Positions 1-10,843 of a stretch of DNA of 64,000 bases are shown piece after piece (position 1 is the first letter of the stretch; every line of letters begins with the position of its first letter). The stretch comes from Prorocentrum cordatum (lineage: Eukaryota; Sar; Dinophyceae; Prorocentrales; Prorocentraceae), in NCBI GenBank assembly GCA_963575745.1, contig CAUYUJ010000855.1:1-64000 (forward strand), given 5' to 3'. The translations under genes were made by a program, and so were the position numbers. The notes beneath the pieces were generated by a model. That model saw nothing but the letters and a program-made list of their open reading frames with translations, was not told the origin of the DNA and made no database searches.

Positions 1-1179
1 TTTCTGGCCCGCACCTTTTGGGCGACCGTGAAAAAACCATGACGCGTTCCTGACAGGATGCGACCAGATCAAAGGCCCTTTGCCTGCGCACGGCTTCCTC
101 AAAACTCTCGCCACGACGGGCATCCTCAAGAAATGCGTTCCTCGCGCTCGAAACGCCGTCGTGCTTGGGGAGACCAGCAGAACGTTGCGACCCTTCCGAC
201 GAAATCCATTGCCGAGCACGCGCAACCATTCATCGACGCGGGCGACCACGCGCGGCGTTTGGAGGCCCCTGGCAATACCAAGGAGCACGGCGAGGGCCGC
301 GACATGCTGCTGGTCGCCTTCGTCGTCTGCCGCGCCCCGCTGCTGCTCTCGGATGTCAAGCGAGTTTCTTATCATCGTCAGTGGATTTGCAGGCAGATCG
401 CCGCGGCCAAATCACGGCGCGCAGGGGCGCGCCGTTTTGCGATCCACCCATCAACTCTCATCGTTGACGTGCCCGGGCCTGATAAGAGCGGCCGCCTTCA
501 TACATGCGCGAAGGCTACCAGTTTAAAGCTCACATATGAGTTCTACCGTAAGCACGACATCTCCACCCCGCGTGAGTTTGTAGCTCTCCGCCGCTTGCCT
601 TCACGGCGGTTTGTACGCAGCCGGCCACGTTAGCGCCACGTCTGCTACGAAGGTTCTGCGTCGCCCGGGGGCCTGCCCAGCCCGCGTCGCACCCCGTCGC
701 AGCGCGCGCGCGCGCCGCATCGAGCTGGGGCACAAGCGGCCCCCGCCTATCCAGGCACCGGCGGGCACGGAAAAGCTGGTTAGATTCGCCCGCGCCACGC
801 CGTGGGCCGCAGCTACAAAGGAATGGTTGATGACCCGGAAAGCAACGGTTTCTTCGACGCGGTGCGATGGTTGCGCGCATGCGCACAGGTCAGCGCAGCT
901 CTGCCGTTTAGTTCTCAAGCACGTCGGTTAGCTGACCAACCCCAGAGACGAAGAGGGGCCCCAGAAAACCAGGGAACGTCGATCCCCGCAGTGCCAGGTT
1001 CGGACCACAGCTTGAACATGGTTCCCCGAAGCTTGCCGCCTGCTCTACACCCCCCCCGAATCAAGCAGCTGCCAGGGCGCGCCCGCGCCCGGGGCGCCCT
1101 GGGCAGATTCCATCACATACGTTGCCAGAGTTTACAGTTTCGGGCCCAGGCTGGCTAACATTTTGTCTTGGAAACACCA
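1..1179. other. GC-rich sequence without a supported gene
   Basis: Several overlapping short open frames exist on both strands, as expected for GC-rich DNA, but none has a recognisable motif, a convincing start or a clear advantage over the others. A decayed gene cannot be excluded. I see nothing else here. Confidence 0.4.
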
Positions 1180-1612
<433 letters not shown>

Positions 1613-1614
<2 letters not shown>

Positions 1615-2140
1615 CGCGCTCCCGAGATCTTCTCGTCGAGGCCGGACTCCCGAAACTCGAGGGTCGGCGCCCGAGGGCCCTTGGCCTTCGGAGCCCCCCG
1701 ACGCGCCGCGCGCCCGCGTCTGCGCGCGAACAAGTCGGGCCCGGCATCCTCGGACAGCCCGCGCCGTCGACTTCCCCTCGCGGGCCTCCCTGGAAAGCGC
1801 CGCCCCCTTCTCTGTCGCTGCCGCCCGGGCCCCCTCCCGAAACTGGACGGTCCGAGGGTCAGAGAAGGCCTCCAGGAGAAGGCCACGAGCATCGAATACT
1901 CCGACGGCACCGGCCCGGGCTTGCCTCGGCCCCGCCCGCGAAACATTCCAGGCGCCTCTGCGCCCTGCTCTCCGCGAGCTCGAGGCCGCCTCGCCCCCCG
2001 GCCGCAGCCGCCAAGGGAGGCCGAAACGGAGGCCCCGAACGGCTCCCGACAGACGCCTGGGGGGTCGCGGCGGCGGCGCAACGGCGAGCAAATGGGGCAG
2101 CGCGACACCTCCTTCCACCCTTTCTTTTCTCGATCATCCG
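1613..2140. other. GC-rich spacer between two microsatellites
   Basis: GC-rich non-repetitive sequence with overlapping open frames in several phases. No motif is recognised. It could be flanking host DNA or the upstream part of the retroelement that starts in the next block. Confidence 0.35.
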
Positions 2141-2166
2141 TCTCTCTCTCTCTCTCCCTCTCTCTG

Positions 2167-2262
<96 letters not shown>
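2141..2262. repeat. (TC)n microsatellite upstream of the LINE-like element
   Basis: A TC dinucleotide run with a few C or T interruptions. It ends about 155 bases before the first ATG of the element. A second (TC)n array lies just past the element's 3' end at about 18427-18630, so the element is bracketed by the same simple repeat. Confidence 0.9.
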
Positions 2263-2263
<1 letters not shown>

Positions 2264-2417
2264 GTCTCGGCTCGAGAGTGCCCTGCACTCAGACCGCAGC
2301 CGCGACGCGAAGCGCCCCGCTCGGAGCCAGTCTCCCAGGCCTCGCGAGACCGGAGGGGTCCCAGCAGGACCCTACTGATTCGCGTCACCTCTTCCCCCCA
2401 CCAGAGCGCCCGCCGCA

Positions 2418-5159
2418 ATGGCCCCCGCCAAGCCGGAGCGCCGTCGCTCTTCCAAGCAGCCGCCGAGCTCACGTCCTGCAGCTGAAGGATCCCTCCTCCA
2501 ACGCAAACAGGACTGCATTGCAGCCTTCAAGCAAGCGGGGTCTGACCGCCCCACAGCCGCATACAACGGGCTCGCCGAGCTGAACGCGGACGAGCTGCAG
2601 GCCACGTACGACATGCACAAGACCAACACCAAGAAGCTCGGCAGTGCCTTGATTCGCATGTGTGCCGCCAACCAGATCAGCTACACGCTGGATCACCACC
2701 AGCGCAGCAAGCCTAAGCGCAACGGTGGTGACACATCCTATCCACCAGCTGCGTCCGCACGTCTTCAGGCTGCGGACGAAAAATCTTTTGCCTTGGACCC
2801 GGCCTTCTGGAAGGTCCCAGTCCTGGCCGAACCCACATCACTCGACGACGGCAAGACGTACAAGCCCAGCATCAGCCTCCACGACTACGAGAGTGGCGAG
2901 CGGCTGCTGCAGCACCATCTCGAGCAGGGTAAGCGTACCACGGGTCAGCTCGCGATCGCTGTCATGGGCCCAAAAAACGACAACTACGTCGGCACCGAGC
3001 TCGCCGTCCCCGTGCTGAAGCGCCACCCCAAGGCGCCCAATGTGGTTCACACGCACGTCCCCGTGACCGTGTACCAGCTGGGCACCAAGGAAGTCGCCTG
3101 CACGGAAAAAGTAGCCGTCGCCACCATTGATCCTGCCGACCACGTATGCTGGATTCGGGTGACCATACATGAAACCGAAGCCATCGCCGCAGTCCCCTCC
3201 ATGCACCAGGCCTTCGAGGATCAGTTTTCGGGAGGCGCCCCTGTGAACGGTGGTCCACGCGCCAAGGGTCCTTTCCGAGGGGATTCCGCTCCACAGGACA
3301 AGGCGCGCCAAAACCAAAAGCACAGGGAGTCTAAGAAAGACGCTCGCCGCCAGGAGCTCGACAGTCAGCTTCAGGACACCTTCAAGGCCCTTTTCCACGG
3401 CAACTTTAAAGCCGTCACCATCCTCGAACCCTGCAAAAGTCTAGGCAGGTACGGATCGGGCGTCGGAAAAAGGTCCCTGGCTGCCACTTTCGGCGTCAGT
3501 CTTCAAGCAGTTGACAAGGTCTTGGCGGGTTCGGGGCAACTCGGCGCCACCTACGACCTCAGCAACGTAGGTGCGGACGAGCCCACGGCAGACAAGTACC
3601 AGACCGTGTGGTTCCCCGAGGACCAGCCCATCACGATGGCAGAGGCGTTCCAGAAGTCGGTGGACTTCAAAGCCCTAGGAGTCGTCAGGCACGGCAAGTC
3701 AGGCTTATTGGGGATCCGTGTTGCACGTGGGTCAGACGCCGCCAAGGCCGCTGCCGTCAGCATCCGTGGCTGCGAAGCCACTCTCGCCAAGACGCGATAC
3801 CGCATCACGGGCATTGCGGCACGCCATGCCACGCTGACTCAGCTTGCCAAGACTCTCACGGGCCCGTCCGTCAAATGGGACTGTGAGGTCTACCACACCG
3901 CCTGGGACCCAGCCACTGCGGCGCAGTTTGCCTTAGTGCGCGCTCATCGTCCCCCACCCACATATACGGTGCAGGTCGCAGGGTGCCCCATCCCGTGGAG
4001 CATCACCGAGGCCCCGTTGGCTGAGGTCGTGCCGAAGAGGGACAACGTTACCATTGTCACCCCCACCACTATCACAGAGCCTGTGACGCCGCCCGCCCGT
4101 GGTGGCGGCTTCAGCCCCGCCACGGGCACACTCCTAACCAAAGCGGCCCAGAGCCCCTACCTCCACGACCTCATGACTGCCACGCCCAAAGGCAAGGGCG
4201 TCGCACCGCTCCCGATCCCCAAGGAGGAGCCTTTAGCCAAGCGCCACCGATCCTCCAGCGGGAAACGCGACGCCACGCCGCACGCAAGATCACACGGCGC
4301 CCCAGGCCGCAGCTCCTCTGCACCCCCGCACGGCACGGATGGAGCTGCCGAGCAGACGGCCGTCCAAGGACCAGGTGGGGACGGACATGACCCGCAACCT
4401 GGCACGGTGGCGGCCGAAGGTGGGGGCCACACGGAAGGGCACGCTGACGCAGCCGCCGAGGTACCAGGCGACGTCGAGATCCTATCATCAGAGGATGAAT
4501 TCAGCGTGGCATCGCGCGAAGTGAACACCCTCGGCGAACGCTTCGCTACGGCCCCTAAACTGTCACATGCCGCCACGACCCGCATCCAACACATGGAACA
4601 ACAGCACGAGCTGCTCGCCAACACGGTGGACAACATGCAGGTCCAGCTCGCGGGCGTTCTCTCATCCCAGGCCACACTCACGGAGCACGTTTCAGGCTTG
4701 GAACGGGGGCTTGCCACCGTCGTCACTCAGCAACAGACGGCAACTACCGAAGCTGCGGCACTGCGCGGCGACATCCAGGCCCTCCTCGGGCACCTCACGG
4801 GGGGTACCATCCACCTGCCCCAGGTGGCCACCCTCGAAAAAAAAAGGAGGAAGCTGCACCAGTTGCCGATCCCGTGGCGGTCTGCGGGTGGATCGACCAG
4901 CCAGGCCAGGTCACCCCAGGGACGGGGCCCCCAGGGGCTGACAAAGGCAAAGGGCGGGTCACACAGGAACCCTATTGAAGGTGCCTCAGAGGGCCCGCCT
5001 CAGCCCTCCGAGGAAGCGCCTTCAGAGGCATCCCTTCTCACTTCTCGTCGTACCTCCTCCTTGCTATATCATGTCATTTTTGGCAGCAGCACGAGCAAGC
5101 TACCTGGTGTAGGGACACCTGTCATCTTGCTGTGGGTGTGTTTGTTGCAATGTACATGA
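2418..5159 (+). CDS. ORF1-like protein of the LINE-like element (coiled-coil C-terminal region)
   Basis: A 913-residue frame opening at the ATG in the context CGCAATGGCC. The N-terminal third is moderately basic. Residues about 560-700 are low-complexity (Pro, Gly, Ala, Ser, His). Residues about 710-795 form a heptad-like Gln/Leu/Ala/Val-rich segment that looks like a coiled coil, followed by a short Lys/Arg cluster near residue 807. This resembles the layout of LINE ORF1 proteins (RNA binding plus trimerising coiled coil), but I recognise no RRM or CCHC motif, so function is inferred from position. One of the element's hairpins (4095-4127) lies inside the frame and encodes GGFSPA. The TGA overlaps the ATG of the next ORF within ATGTACATGA. 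Confidence 0.7.
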   Translation: MAPAKPERRRSSKQPPSSRPAAEGSLLQRKQDCIAAFKQAGSDRPTAAYNGLAELNADELQATYDMHKTNTKKLGSALIRMCAANQISYTLDHHQRSKPKRNGGDTSYPPAASARLQAADEKSFALDPAFWKVPVLAEPTSLDDGKTYKPSISLHDYESGERLLQHHLEQGKRTTGQLAIAVMGPKNDNYVGTELAVPVLKRHPKAPNVVHTHVPVTVYQLGTKEVACTEKVAVATIDPADHVCWIRVTIHETEAIAAVPSMHQAFEDQFSGGAPVNGGPRAKGPFRGDSAPQDKARQNQKHRESKKDARRQELDSQLQDTFKALFHGNFKAVTILEPCKSLGRYGSGVGKRSLAATFGVSLQAVDKVLAGSGQLGATYDLSNVGADEPTADKYQTVWFPEDQPITMAEAFQKSVDFKALGVVRHGKSGLLGIRVARGSDAAKAAAVSIRGCEATLAKTRYRITGIAARHATLTQLAKTLTGPSVKWDCEVYHTAWDPATAAQFALVRAHRPPPTYTVQVAGCPIPWSITEAPLAEVVPKRDNVTIVTPTTITEPVTPPARGGGFSPATGTLLTKAAQSPYLHDLMTATPKGKGVAPLPIPKEEPLAKRHRSSSGKRDATPHARSHGAPGRSSSAPPHGTDGAAEQTAVQGPGGDGHDPQPGTVAAEGGGHTEGHADAAAEVPGDVEILSSEDEFSVASREVNTLGERFATAPKLSHAATTRIQHMEQQHELLANTVDNMQVQLAGVLSSQATLTEHVSGLERGLATVVTQQQTATTEAAALRGDIQALLGHLTGGTIHLPQVATLEKKRRKLHQLPIPWRSAGGSTSQARSPQGRGPQGLTKAKGGSHRNPIEGASEGPPQPSEEAPSEASLLTSRRTSSLLYHVIFGSSTSKLPGVGTPVILLWVCLLQCT
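4095..4127 (+). repeat. Hairpin element 1 of 12
   Basis: Ten-to-eleven-pair outer stem (left arm CCCGTGGTGG), one unpaired C on the 5' side, inner stem GGCT/AGCC and loop TC. One G-T wobble in the stem. It lies inside ORF1 and is read as GGGFSPA. Confidence 0.85.
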
Positions 5160-8100
5160 GCATGCAGGGGTACCTAAAGATGCGTGCTGACATGCAGCCT
5201 TTGGCTCATCGCTCGCGCCGCCCGCCAGGCCTCGCCATCATGTGGCGCTTTGCTTGCAGCCTGGCTCTCCCCTCGCTCGCTGGAGCACACCCGTCTTCAG
5301 GCGGTGCGCCCCAGCATGGAGGTGGGTTTCTCCTGCAGCACGTCGAACGTGCGTCCCTTTTCTACCTCTACGATGACAGCATCTACAAGTACGAGCACTG
5401 CATCATTTTGGAACCGATCGGCAACGGCACCGCTGCCGCGAGTCCGTGCAGTATTGGCCAGGCACACAGTGGCGGCTTCAGCCCCGCTGCTGTGCCTCGC
5501 TATCGCCCTACGGGTCCCACCACTCCCATGCGAGGTAGGGGTGAACCCGAGGAAGACCCTGCTTTCTGGCACCTGATGATGATCCGCGCCCGGCTCATAC
5601 CGCGTGCTGCGGCGTGGGCACCAGGTGAGGAAAACCAGGACATGTTCTGGGCATGGCTCGAGGACTGCGTCCCGTACATCCTGGCGACGCTCCATCTGCC
5701 ACAGTACGATCACCTCTTCCTCGAGGCGTCCGAGGACACCACCGACGCCCTGCGTCATCGCACCGCGGTCGACATGTGCGAGGACATCTGGCACAGAGCG
5801 GGCCCCGACAGGCAGCGCATCAACCGCAACCTCACTCGGATCCAGAGCAGCCGCGAGTACGCCACCCGCTATTTCGGCCTCCTTCTGGAGTACCAGGGCG
5901 CTCGTGCCACGCTCGTTGGCCCTGAGGCTTTCATGGCACCTTTGCCGCCATACCTCTCACGGGCCCATGCTCTGCTGCCAAGAGGTCTCCCTCCACCCGA
6001 CCATGACGCCATGGCGTACCTCGCCGATGTTATCCTGCACCAACCGCCAGACATGCTGCCGCTCGTCGAGGCGGAGCTCGCTGCGGCGCCGACGGACGGC
6101 ACCGATCAGGCCGCAGAAGATCCCGTACCATGGCTGCTCCAGCACATCGCGGCCAGCGATATCGGCAATACATCCATGGACTCGTTCCACGCGTCGGAGG
6201 ATAGCCAGGACGACATCGATATCCAGGATCGAGACGGCACGATACCATCAGGCGACTCGGCTCAGCGTGACCGCGACAGTGAGCCTTACTTTGGGCTCGC
6301 CCCGTGGCAAAGCAGTGCGCCCCACACCTCAGATCAGGCCGATCCTTCTGCGCGGCTCAACGACGCTGAAGGTGGCACTGCCGCTGATGTGACTAGCCAT
6401 TCCACTGCTTCGCCAGCTCATGCCAGTCCGTACAGTGGCGGCTTCAGCCCCGCTGCACCACTGGCTAGACCTGGACATCCCCAGACCGCGGGAGGCGACA
6501 ACGTGACCGACTCCAACTCCAGTGCCATCGACCACTGGCAGGCCGACATCGACAACGACCCCATCGATGATGAACACCCAGATGCCAGCGGTCCCCACGA
6601 GCCCCAGCACAGCTCAGCGGCATCACGACATTGTGGTTACCTCATCTGCCTCCTGGTGGTCACGTACGCCATCGTGATAGCAATGCCGTACAAGGACCAG
6701 ATCGATGGATACTTGCCGACCCCGAGCCGAGACCCCAGCTACCGACAACGACGACGACGCCAAGCGACCGCACCAGGCCCATCGGTGTCCACTATATCCC
6801 GACGCAAAACGACATACTATGTCACGTCCACATTGAGGGCCACTCTCAAATGGACCAGCGACAAACTCAGAGATGGTGTCTCGGGCGGAGCCACTGCAGT
6901 CGCGGTCGGCTTCGGGGGCGTCCTTAAATGGGCCAGCGGCAAGCTAGGGGCCATAGCCACGGGTGGAGTTGTGTGTGGTCTTCTACTCGTCGGTGCCAAA
7001 CTTCTTGCCCAGGGAGCTGTCGGACACGTAGGCGCCCGCATATGTGCGCGGGCCCTGGACTCATCCACTGCCCAGTGGTGCCTCCGCTGTTGCCAACCGA
7101 GCAGGAAGCCGAAGGACGAGGCCACACACAAAATGCCGTGCACGCTCGCCGACGAACACGACGACCAGCAGGTGCACGCACTCCGACATCCGCTGCTACA
7201 GGAACACTACGCCGCAGCTGTTGCCGCCGCAGTCGCCGACGTCACCACCGCCACCACCGCCGCCATCGTTGAAGTCACAGCCGCCGTATCGCGAGCCTCG
7301 TCTGTCACACCAAGATCGACCAGCCCGACGCCACGAGACGGCAGTGAACGCACCCATGGCAGCCCGTGGTCCATCTTCCGACACGCTGACGCTCGTGGTT
7401 CCTCCCCCGACGCGGACACCCAACCACCACGACGGCGAGCACGCTATGCATCACCTGACAGGCCCCAGGCGCCTTCAGGCCCTGGTACGCCTTACACTGC
7501 CCTCAAGCCACCGACACGCAACTTACGCAACACCATCCAGCGTGACCCAGCGGTCCCCGAGCCGCCGAAGAGCATACTTAACGCCCTGTACCAAAACGGC
7601 TTCGCGCTAGGGAACAGTGGCGTGTCCACTGAGGACATCAAAGACGCTCTACGACTCCACGACCACCCTCGATTCACTCACGACCCAACACTCCAAGTGC
7701 TGGGGCCGTGGACGGACATCATGCAGAGGCCACCGAACCGCCTCACTTGGGTGCTGGAAGACTCGGGCGGCAACTCGGGCGAGACAATTTTCCCATACCT
7801 CACGTGGGACCTCCGCCAACCCACCACCGACGCGCCCACTGTCTTCTGGCATGGGACCCGCGGCGACCTTGCGGCCCGTCTTGCTGCCTGTGGAGGGCAC
7901 CTCTTGCCAGGCCCCCGCCGTGAAGCGAAGGGCCGAACTGGCCCAAACGTTGGCCGCACTTACACGAGTGTGCACCCTTCGCTGGCCGCGTGGTACGCGA
8001 TACCGCCCCACCCGCCCTACAGTCTCGAAGACGACACCCTCGCGTGGGGACCCATCGCACTCTGGATGTGCGAAGCCACCCAACCACCGCGCGGGGAAAA

Positions 8101-10843
8101 CAGGCACAACTACGTGAAAGGGGAGGCTCACGGAGCGCGCCTCATTTACCCTCGGGTCCTGAGCCTCCTCATCCGCATGGACTGGTGTGCCCCCACAGAA
8201 GCTGCTTCCAGGTGCCGTGCCCTTCCACACGCCTATGGCATGGGTGACTGCGCGCACGCCCTCCACATTGCTGGCTACGATCATCCAGATCTCCGTGAGG
8301 CGGCTGAAGCTCACGACCAGGAAGCTAGCACCAGGCGCAGATCAGCCATCGCGGCAGCATGGCCACCACCGCAGGCGCTATACTCGCCAGAAGCGGCGCG
8401 AGCATGGGCCAAACAGCACTACGACACGGAAGCAGCCACCAGGGACGACCCTAATCAGCCTCGACCACGTGTCTCGCTCCACATACTCCAGCTGGACCCG
8501 AAACCACTCATCGACCTGGTGTACACGGGCTTGCAAGCTGTCCCCGTACGGGGGCACCCTGACGCACACGGGTCGCGCCCCAGCGGCTCCAGCCCTGGGG
8601 CCGCGTCGGGCCCACCACGCACGTACAAGTCAGGCACAGCCTTAGCCCACAGTCCAGACCCCTCATCGACGTCATCTGGAGTCGACGAACGCCGTACGCC
8701 TTCCCTCATCAGCGCGGCCGCCGCCCTCGCCCGAGGCCGCGCCCGTGCGCGACGATCTGCCTCTCGCTCGTCACGACAGAGCGACGGGAACTCCACCTCC
8801 GACAACAGCGGCATCGAGACGTGGGAGCACATTGTGACGGAGGAGGAGCCGACTGCCTACCACGTCCTCGCCTACCACGTGCGTGATGTGCGGTCCCGTG
8901 TCAACGCCCCTGGCATCGAGGTCTGGCTCGACCCTGGCGATCACCACGATGGCGCCTACTTACCGTGGGGGACGACAGTCATGGGCTACCGCGTCATTGA
9001 CCCTACGGTGGACGGTAGTGACGGCTGGGTCATCCTCCACCATGATCACGGCGACACCACTACCAAGCTCTGGGCACCGACCCAAGTCCACGTCAAGGGG
9101 GACGACTCTTGGCGCACCGTCATGGTACCAGCGGATATGGGGCCCCAGTGGATCAGGTGCCATGCCGAGGACGCACGCCTCCCCGCCGAGGTTGTCCGCA
9201 CTACAGGCCAATCCTGGTTTGCTGACGTCTGGCCCTTGTGGGATCGCCCGAGACCCCACCCAGACGACCCAGGCACAAACGAGCATGCGCTACCGCCTTT
9301 ACCAGGACGCTGGTCTTGCCTACAGTGTCGATTCCAATGCTGCCAATATTGCGCGGCTCGCCGCAACACACAGCTTGGCACCTCGGGCCAACCAACGTGC
9401 CCAGACTGCGGCCGCAGCGGACTGCGTACACTTATGGACTGGTCCACGGACTACTCGTGCAACAGTTGGACGTGTGCATACAGCACCAATAAGAGGGACT
9501 CCGACACATGCTGCCTGTCCAGCAGGTGTCCCCACCCCCCCAGGCCACACAACCAGCTCGACGTCCGTGCCACAGGGATGCCGCCGCACATCCTTGCCCG
9601 CCAATTCGGCAACGCGCCAGCCCTCCACGACCTCAAGGAACCCCCCCGAGCGCCTTCAGGCCCCGGGGGAGAACCTCCACAACCAGGGCAAGCAGGCTAC
9701 CAGGGCCAATGGTACCTCCCACCACAGCCGCGGCGCGTCCCCAGGCAGGGATTGCCTGACGGCACAACGCGGCCACCTGGATTCACAGGAACGGGGATGC
9801 CCGAAGAACCTTCCCCCGACCAACCGCTTTGGAGGGAAGGCTACGTGCTCTTCAGCCCCCATCAGGCCCTCAAGGAGGAACTCACCTTCAACAAGACGGT
9901 CCGCCGACCCTTCTCCCTAGCCATTACCAACATGTACAGGGATCGTGTCACGGTCAGGACCGTCTGCGAGTTGATCGCCGAGCGCACCCACATGACCCGC
10001 ACCCGCTGGCGAGATGTGGTACTGTACTGGGACGCCGAGGGTGGTCCTGGGCCTCAAGCTCTCGACTACGACATGCGACTCTGTGACGCCATGGTGAGCC
10101 GTGCCACGACCGAAGCTGAGCTAAACCACGACCGCAGCAACCGTGGTAGTTTCTGCCTCTATGGACCAGCGCACCAGCGGGCCATCAACATTACGGCGAT
10201 CTCAGAGCCGCAGAACATCGACTACACGGAGCATGTGCGACGATACTCACCCGTAGGGGGGACCTACCCTGACCACGCCTTCGAGCACGTCTATCGGGGC
10301 TGGCAGCGGCCCGACGTGCCCACCATCCTCCCCGACACCCGTCCCCTCTCGAGAGCCGACTGGCAGCGTCACCAACAGCACCAGCAGCGCATCCAGCATC
10401 GGGACCAACGTGACGCAGGACAGCAGGGCACGCCACGCTACCGCTCCCCCGCGCGAGTCCCGACAGGCGGTAACACGGCCTACGACGGGGTTGCCGCCTA
10501 CCACCGTGGTCCCATAGGTGCCAGGCCTGCGGCTGCTGGAGCAGCCGCCTCCAGCTACGGCCAAGCCCCCAACGCCAGGGTTCACCCAGCGGCCAGCGGC
10601 TACTCGCGTGCACCCCTACATGCCCTAAGGGCCACCTCGCCAGTGCCAGGGTCCACGCGCGCCTGGGGCCTTTACTCAGGCCGACATGAGGGCCCCTCCA
10701 GCAACCAGCCTGCAGTGATAACCCCTGCGGCTTCAGCCAGGGGGCTGCAACAAACCGTGGCAGGGCTGGGCGCCCCGAAGGATGGCGCGATGCGAACGTG
10801 CGCGCTTGGCAACCGCGCCAGCACACGCCCCCGCCAAACGTAG
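5150..10843 (+). CDS. Second ORF of the LINE-like element: 1.9-kaa protein with ADP-ribosyltransferase-like and Cys-rich regions
   Basis: Starts at ATG 5150, overlapping the previous stop, and runs about 1897 residues. A hydrophobic segment lies near residues 494-514 and a weaker one near 604-625, so membrane contact is possible. Residues about 895-1010 carry the pattern FWHGTRGDLAARL, then GRTYTSV, then a YA turn, which resembles the His-Tyr core of PARP/ART-fold enzymes; the third catalytic position is not clear. Residues about 1387-1465 contain at least six Cys pairs, likely zinc binding. Residues about 1565-1725 look globular and ordered. Ser/Pro/Gly/Arg-rich linkers separate these. Six hairpins fall inside, encoding GGFSPA, APSGP, SGSSPG or AASA. 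I know of no LINE ORF of this composition. The product is real by length and frame; its role is unknown. Confidence 0.65.
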   Translation: MYMSMQGYLKMRADMQPLAHRSRRPPGLAIMWRFACSLALPSLAGAHPSSGGAPQHGGGFLLQHVERASLFYLYDDSIYKYEHCIILEPIGNGTAAASPCSIGQAHSGGFSPAAVPRYRPTGPTTPMRGRGEPEEDPAFWHLMMIRARLIPRAAAWAPGEENQDMFWAWLEDCVPYILATLHLPQYDHLFLEASEDTTDALRHRTAVDMCEDIWHRAGPDRQRINRNLTRIQSSREYATRYFGLLLEYQGARATLVGPEAFMAPLPPYLSRAHALLPRGLPPPDHDAMAYLADVILHQPPDMLPLVEAELAAAPTDGTDQAAEDPVPWLLQHIAASDIGNTSMDSFHASEDSQDDIDIQDRDGTIPSGDSAQRDRDSEPYFGLAPWQSSAPHTSDQADPSARLNDAEGGTAADVTSHSTASPAHASPYSGGFSPAAPLARPGHPQTAGGDNVTDSNSSAIDHWQADIDNDPIDDEHPDASGPHEPQHSSAASRHCGYLICLLVVTYAIVIAMPYKDQIDGYLPTPSRDPSYRQRRRRQATAPGPSVSTISRRKTTYYVTSTLRATLKWTSDKLRDGVSGGATAVAVGFGGVLKWASGKLGAIATGGVVCGLLLVGAKLLAQGAVGHVGARICARALDSSTAQWCLRCCQPSRKPKDEATHKMPCTLADEHDDQQVHALRHPLLQEHYAAAVAAAVADVTTATTAAIVEVTAAVSRASSVTPRSTSPTPRDGSERTHGSPWSIFRHADARGSSPDADTQPPRRRARYASPDRPQAPSGPGTPYTALKPPTRNLRNTIQRDPAVPEPPKSILNALYQNGFALGNSGVSTEDIKDALRLHDHPRFTHDPTLQVLGPWTDIMQRPPNRLTWVLEDSGGNSGETIFPYLTWDLRQPTTDAPTVFWHGTRGDLAARLAACGGHLLPGPRREAKGRTGPNVGRTYTSVHPSLAAWYAIPPHPPYSLEDDTLAWGPIALWMCEATQPPRGENRHNYVKGEAHGARLIYPRVLSLLIRMDWCAPTEAASRCRALPHAYGMGDCAHALHIAGYDHPDLREAAEAHDQEASTRRRSAIAAAWPPPQALYSPEAARAWAKQHYDTEAATRDDPNQPRPRVSLHILQLDPKPLIDLVYTGLQAVPVRGHPDAHGSRPSGSSPGAASGPPRTYKSGTALAHSPDPSSTSSGVDERRTPSLISAAAALARGRARARRSASRSSRQSDGNSTSDNSGIETWEHIVTEEEPTAYHVLAYHVRDVRSRVNAPGIEVWLDPGDHHDGAYLPWGTTVMGYRVIDPTVDGSDGWVILHHDHGDTTTKLWAPTQVHVKGDDSWRTVMVPADMGPQWIRCHAEDARLPAEVVRTTGQSWFADVWPLWDRPRPHPDDPGTNEHALPPLPGRWSCLQCRFQCCQYCAARRNTQLGTSGQPTCPDCGRSGLRTLMDWSTDYSCNSWTCAYSTNKRDSDTCCLSSRCPHPPRPHNQLDVRATGMPPHILARQFGNAPALHDLKEPPRAPSGPGGEPPQPGQAGYQGQWYLPPQPRRVPRQGLPDGTTRPPGFTGTGMPEEPSPDQPLWREGYVLFSPHQALKEELTFNKTVRRPFSLAITNMYRDRVTVRTVCELIAERTHMTRTRWRDVVLYWDAEGGPGPQALDYDMRLCDAMVSRATTEAELNHDRSNRGSFCLYGPAHQRAINITAISEPQNIDYTEHVRRYSPVGGTYPDHAFEHVYRGWQRPDVPTILPDTRPLSRADWQRHQQHQQRIQHRDQRDAGQQGTPRYRSPARVPTGGNTAYDGVAAYHRGPIGARPAAAGAAASSYGQAPNARVHPAASGYSRAPLHALRATSPVPGSTRAWGLYSGRHEGPSSNQPAVITPAASARGLQQTVAGLGAPKDGAMRTCALGNRASTRPRQT
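5461..5496 (+). repeat. Hairpin element 2 of 12
   Basis: Outer arms GGCACACAGTGG and CCGCTGCTGTGCC pair with one bulge and one wobble. The 5' C bulge, GGCT/AGCC inner stem and TC loop are the same as in the other copies. In-frame reading SGGFSPAA. Confidence 0.85.
6424..6464 (+). repeat. Hairpin element 3 of 12
   Basis: Same core (C bulge, GGCT-TC-AGCC) inside a longer, imperfect outer stem running from CCAGT to ACTGG. In-frame reading SGGFSPAA, as in element 2, but the outer arms differ. Confidence 0.8.
7465..7485 (+). repeat. Hairpin element 4 of 12
   Basis: Compact version: CCAGG, C bulge, GCCT-TC-AGGC, CCTGG. The inner stem is changed on both sides (GCCT/AGGC instead of GGCT/AGCC), a compensatory pair of changes that supports the fold. 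Read as APSGP. Confidence 0.85.
8574..8605 (+). repeat. Hairpin element 5 of 12
   Basis: CGCG plus CCCCAG, C bulge, GGCT-CC-AGCC, then CTGGGG and CGCG with one extra C. The loop is CC instead of TC. Read as SGSSPGAA. Confidence 0.85.
9643..9669 (+). repeat. Hairpin element 6 of 12
   Basis: CCCCCGAG, C bulge, GCCT-TC-AGGC, CCCGGGGG, with one A-C mismatch in the outer stem. Same inner-stem variant as element 4. Read as RAPSGPG. Confidence 0.85.
10722..10743 (+). repeat. Hairpin element 7 of 12
   Basis: CCCCT, two-base GC bulge, GGCT-TC-AGCC, AGGGG. A further TGCAG/CTGCA pairing lies outside it. It is near the 3' end of the second ORF and is read as AASA. Confidence 0.8.

Noticed and set aside
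5010-5035. A thirteenth hairpin at AGCGCCTTCAGAGGCATC
   Set aside because: The core lacks the bulged C plus two-base loop design and the outer arms do not pair.
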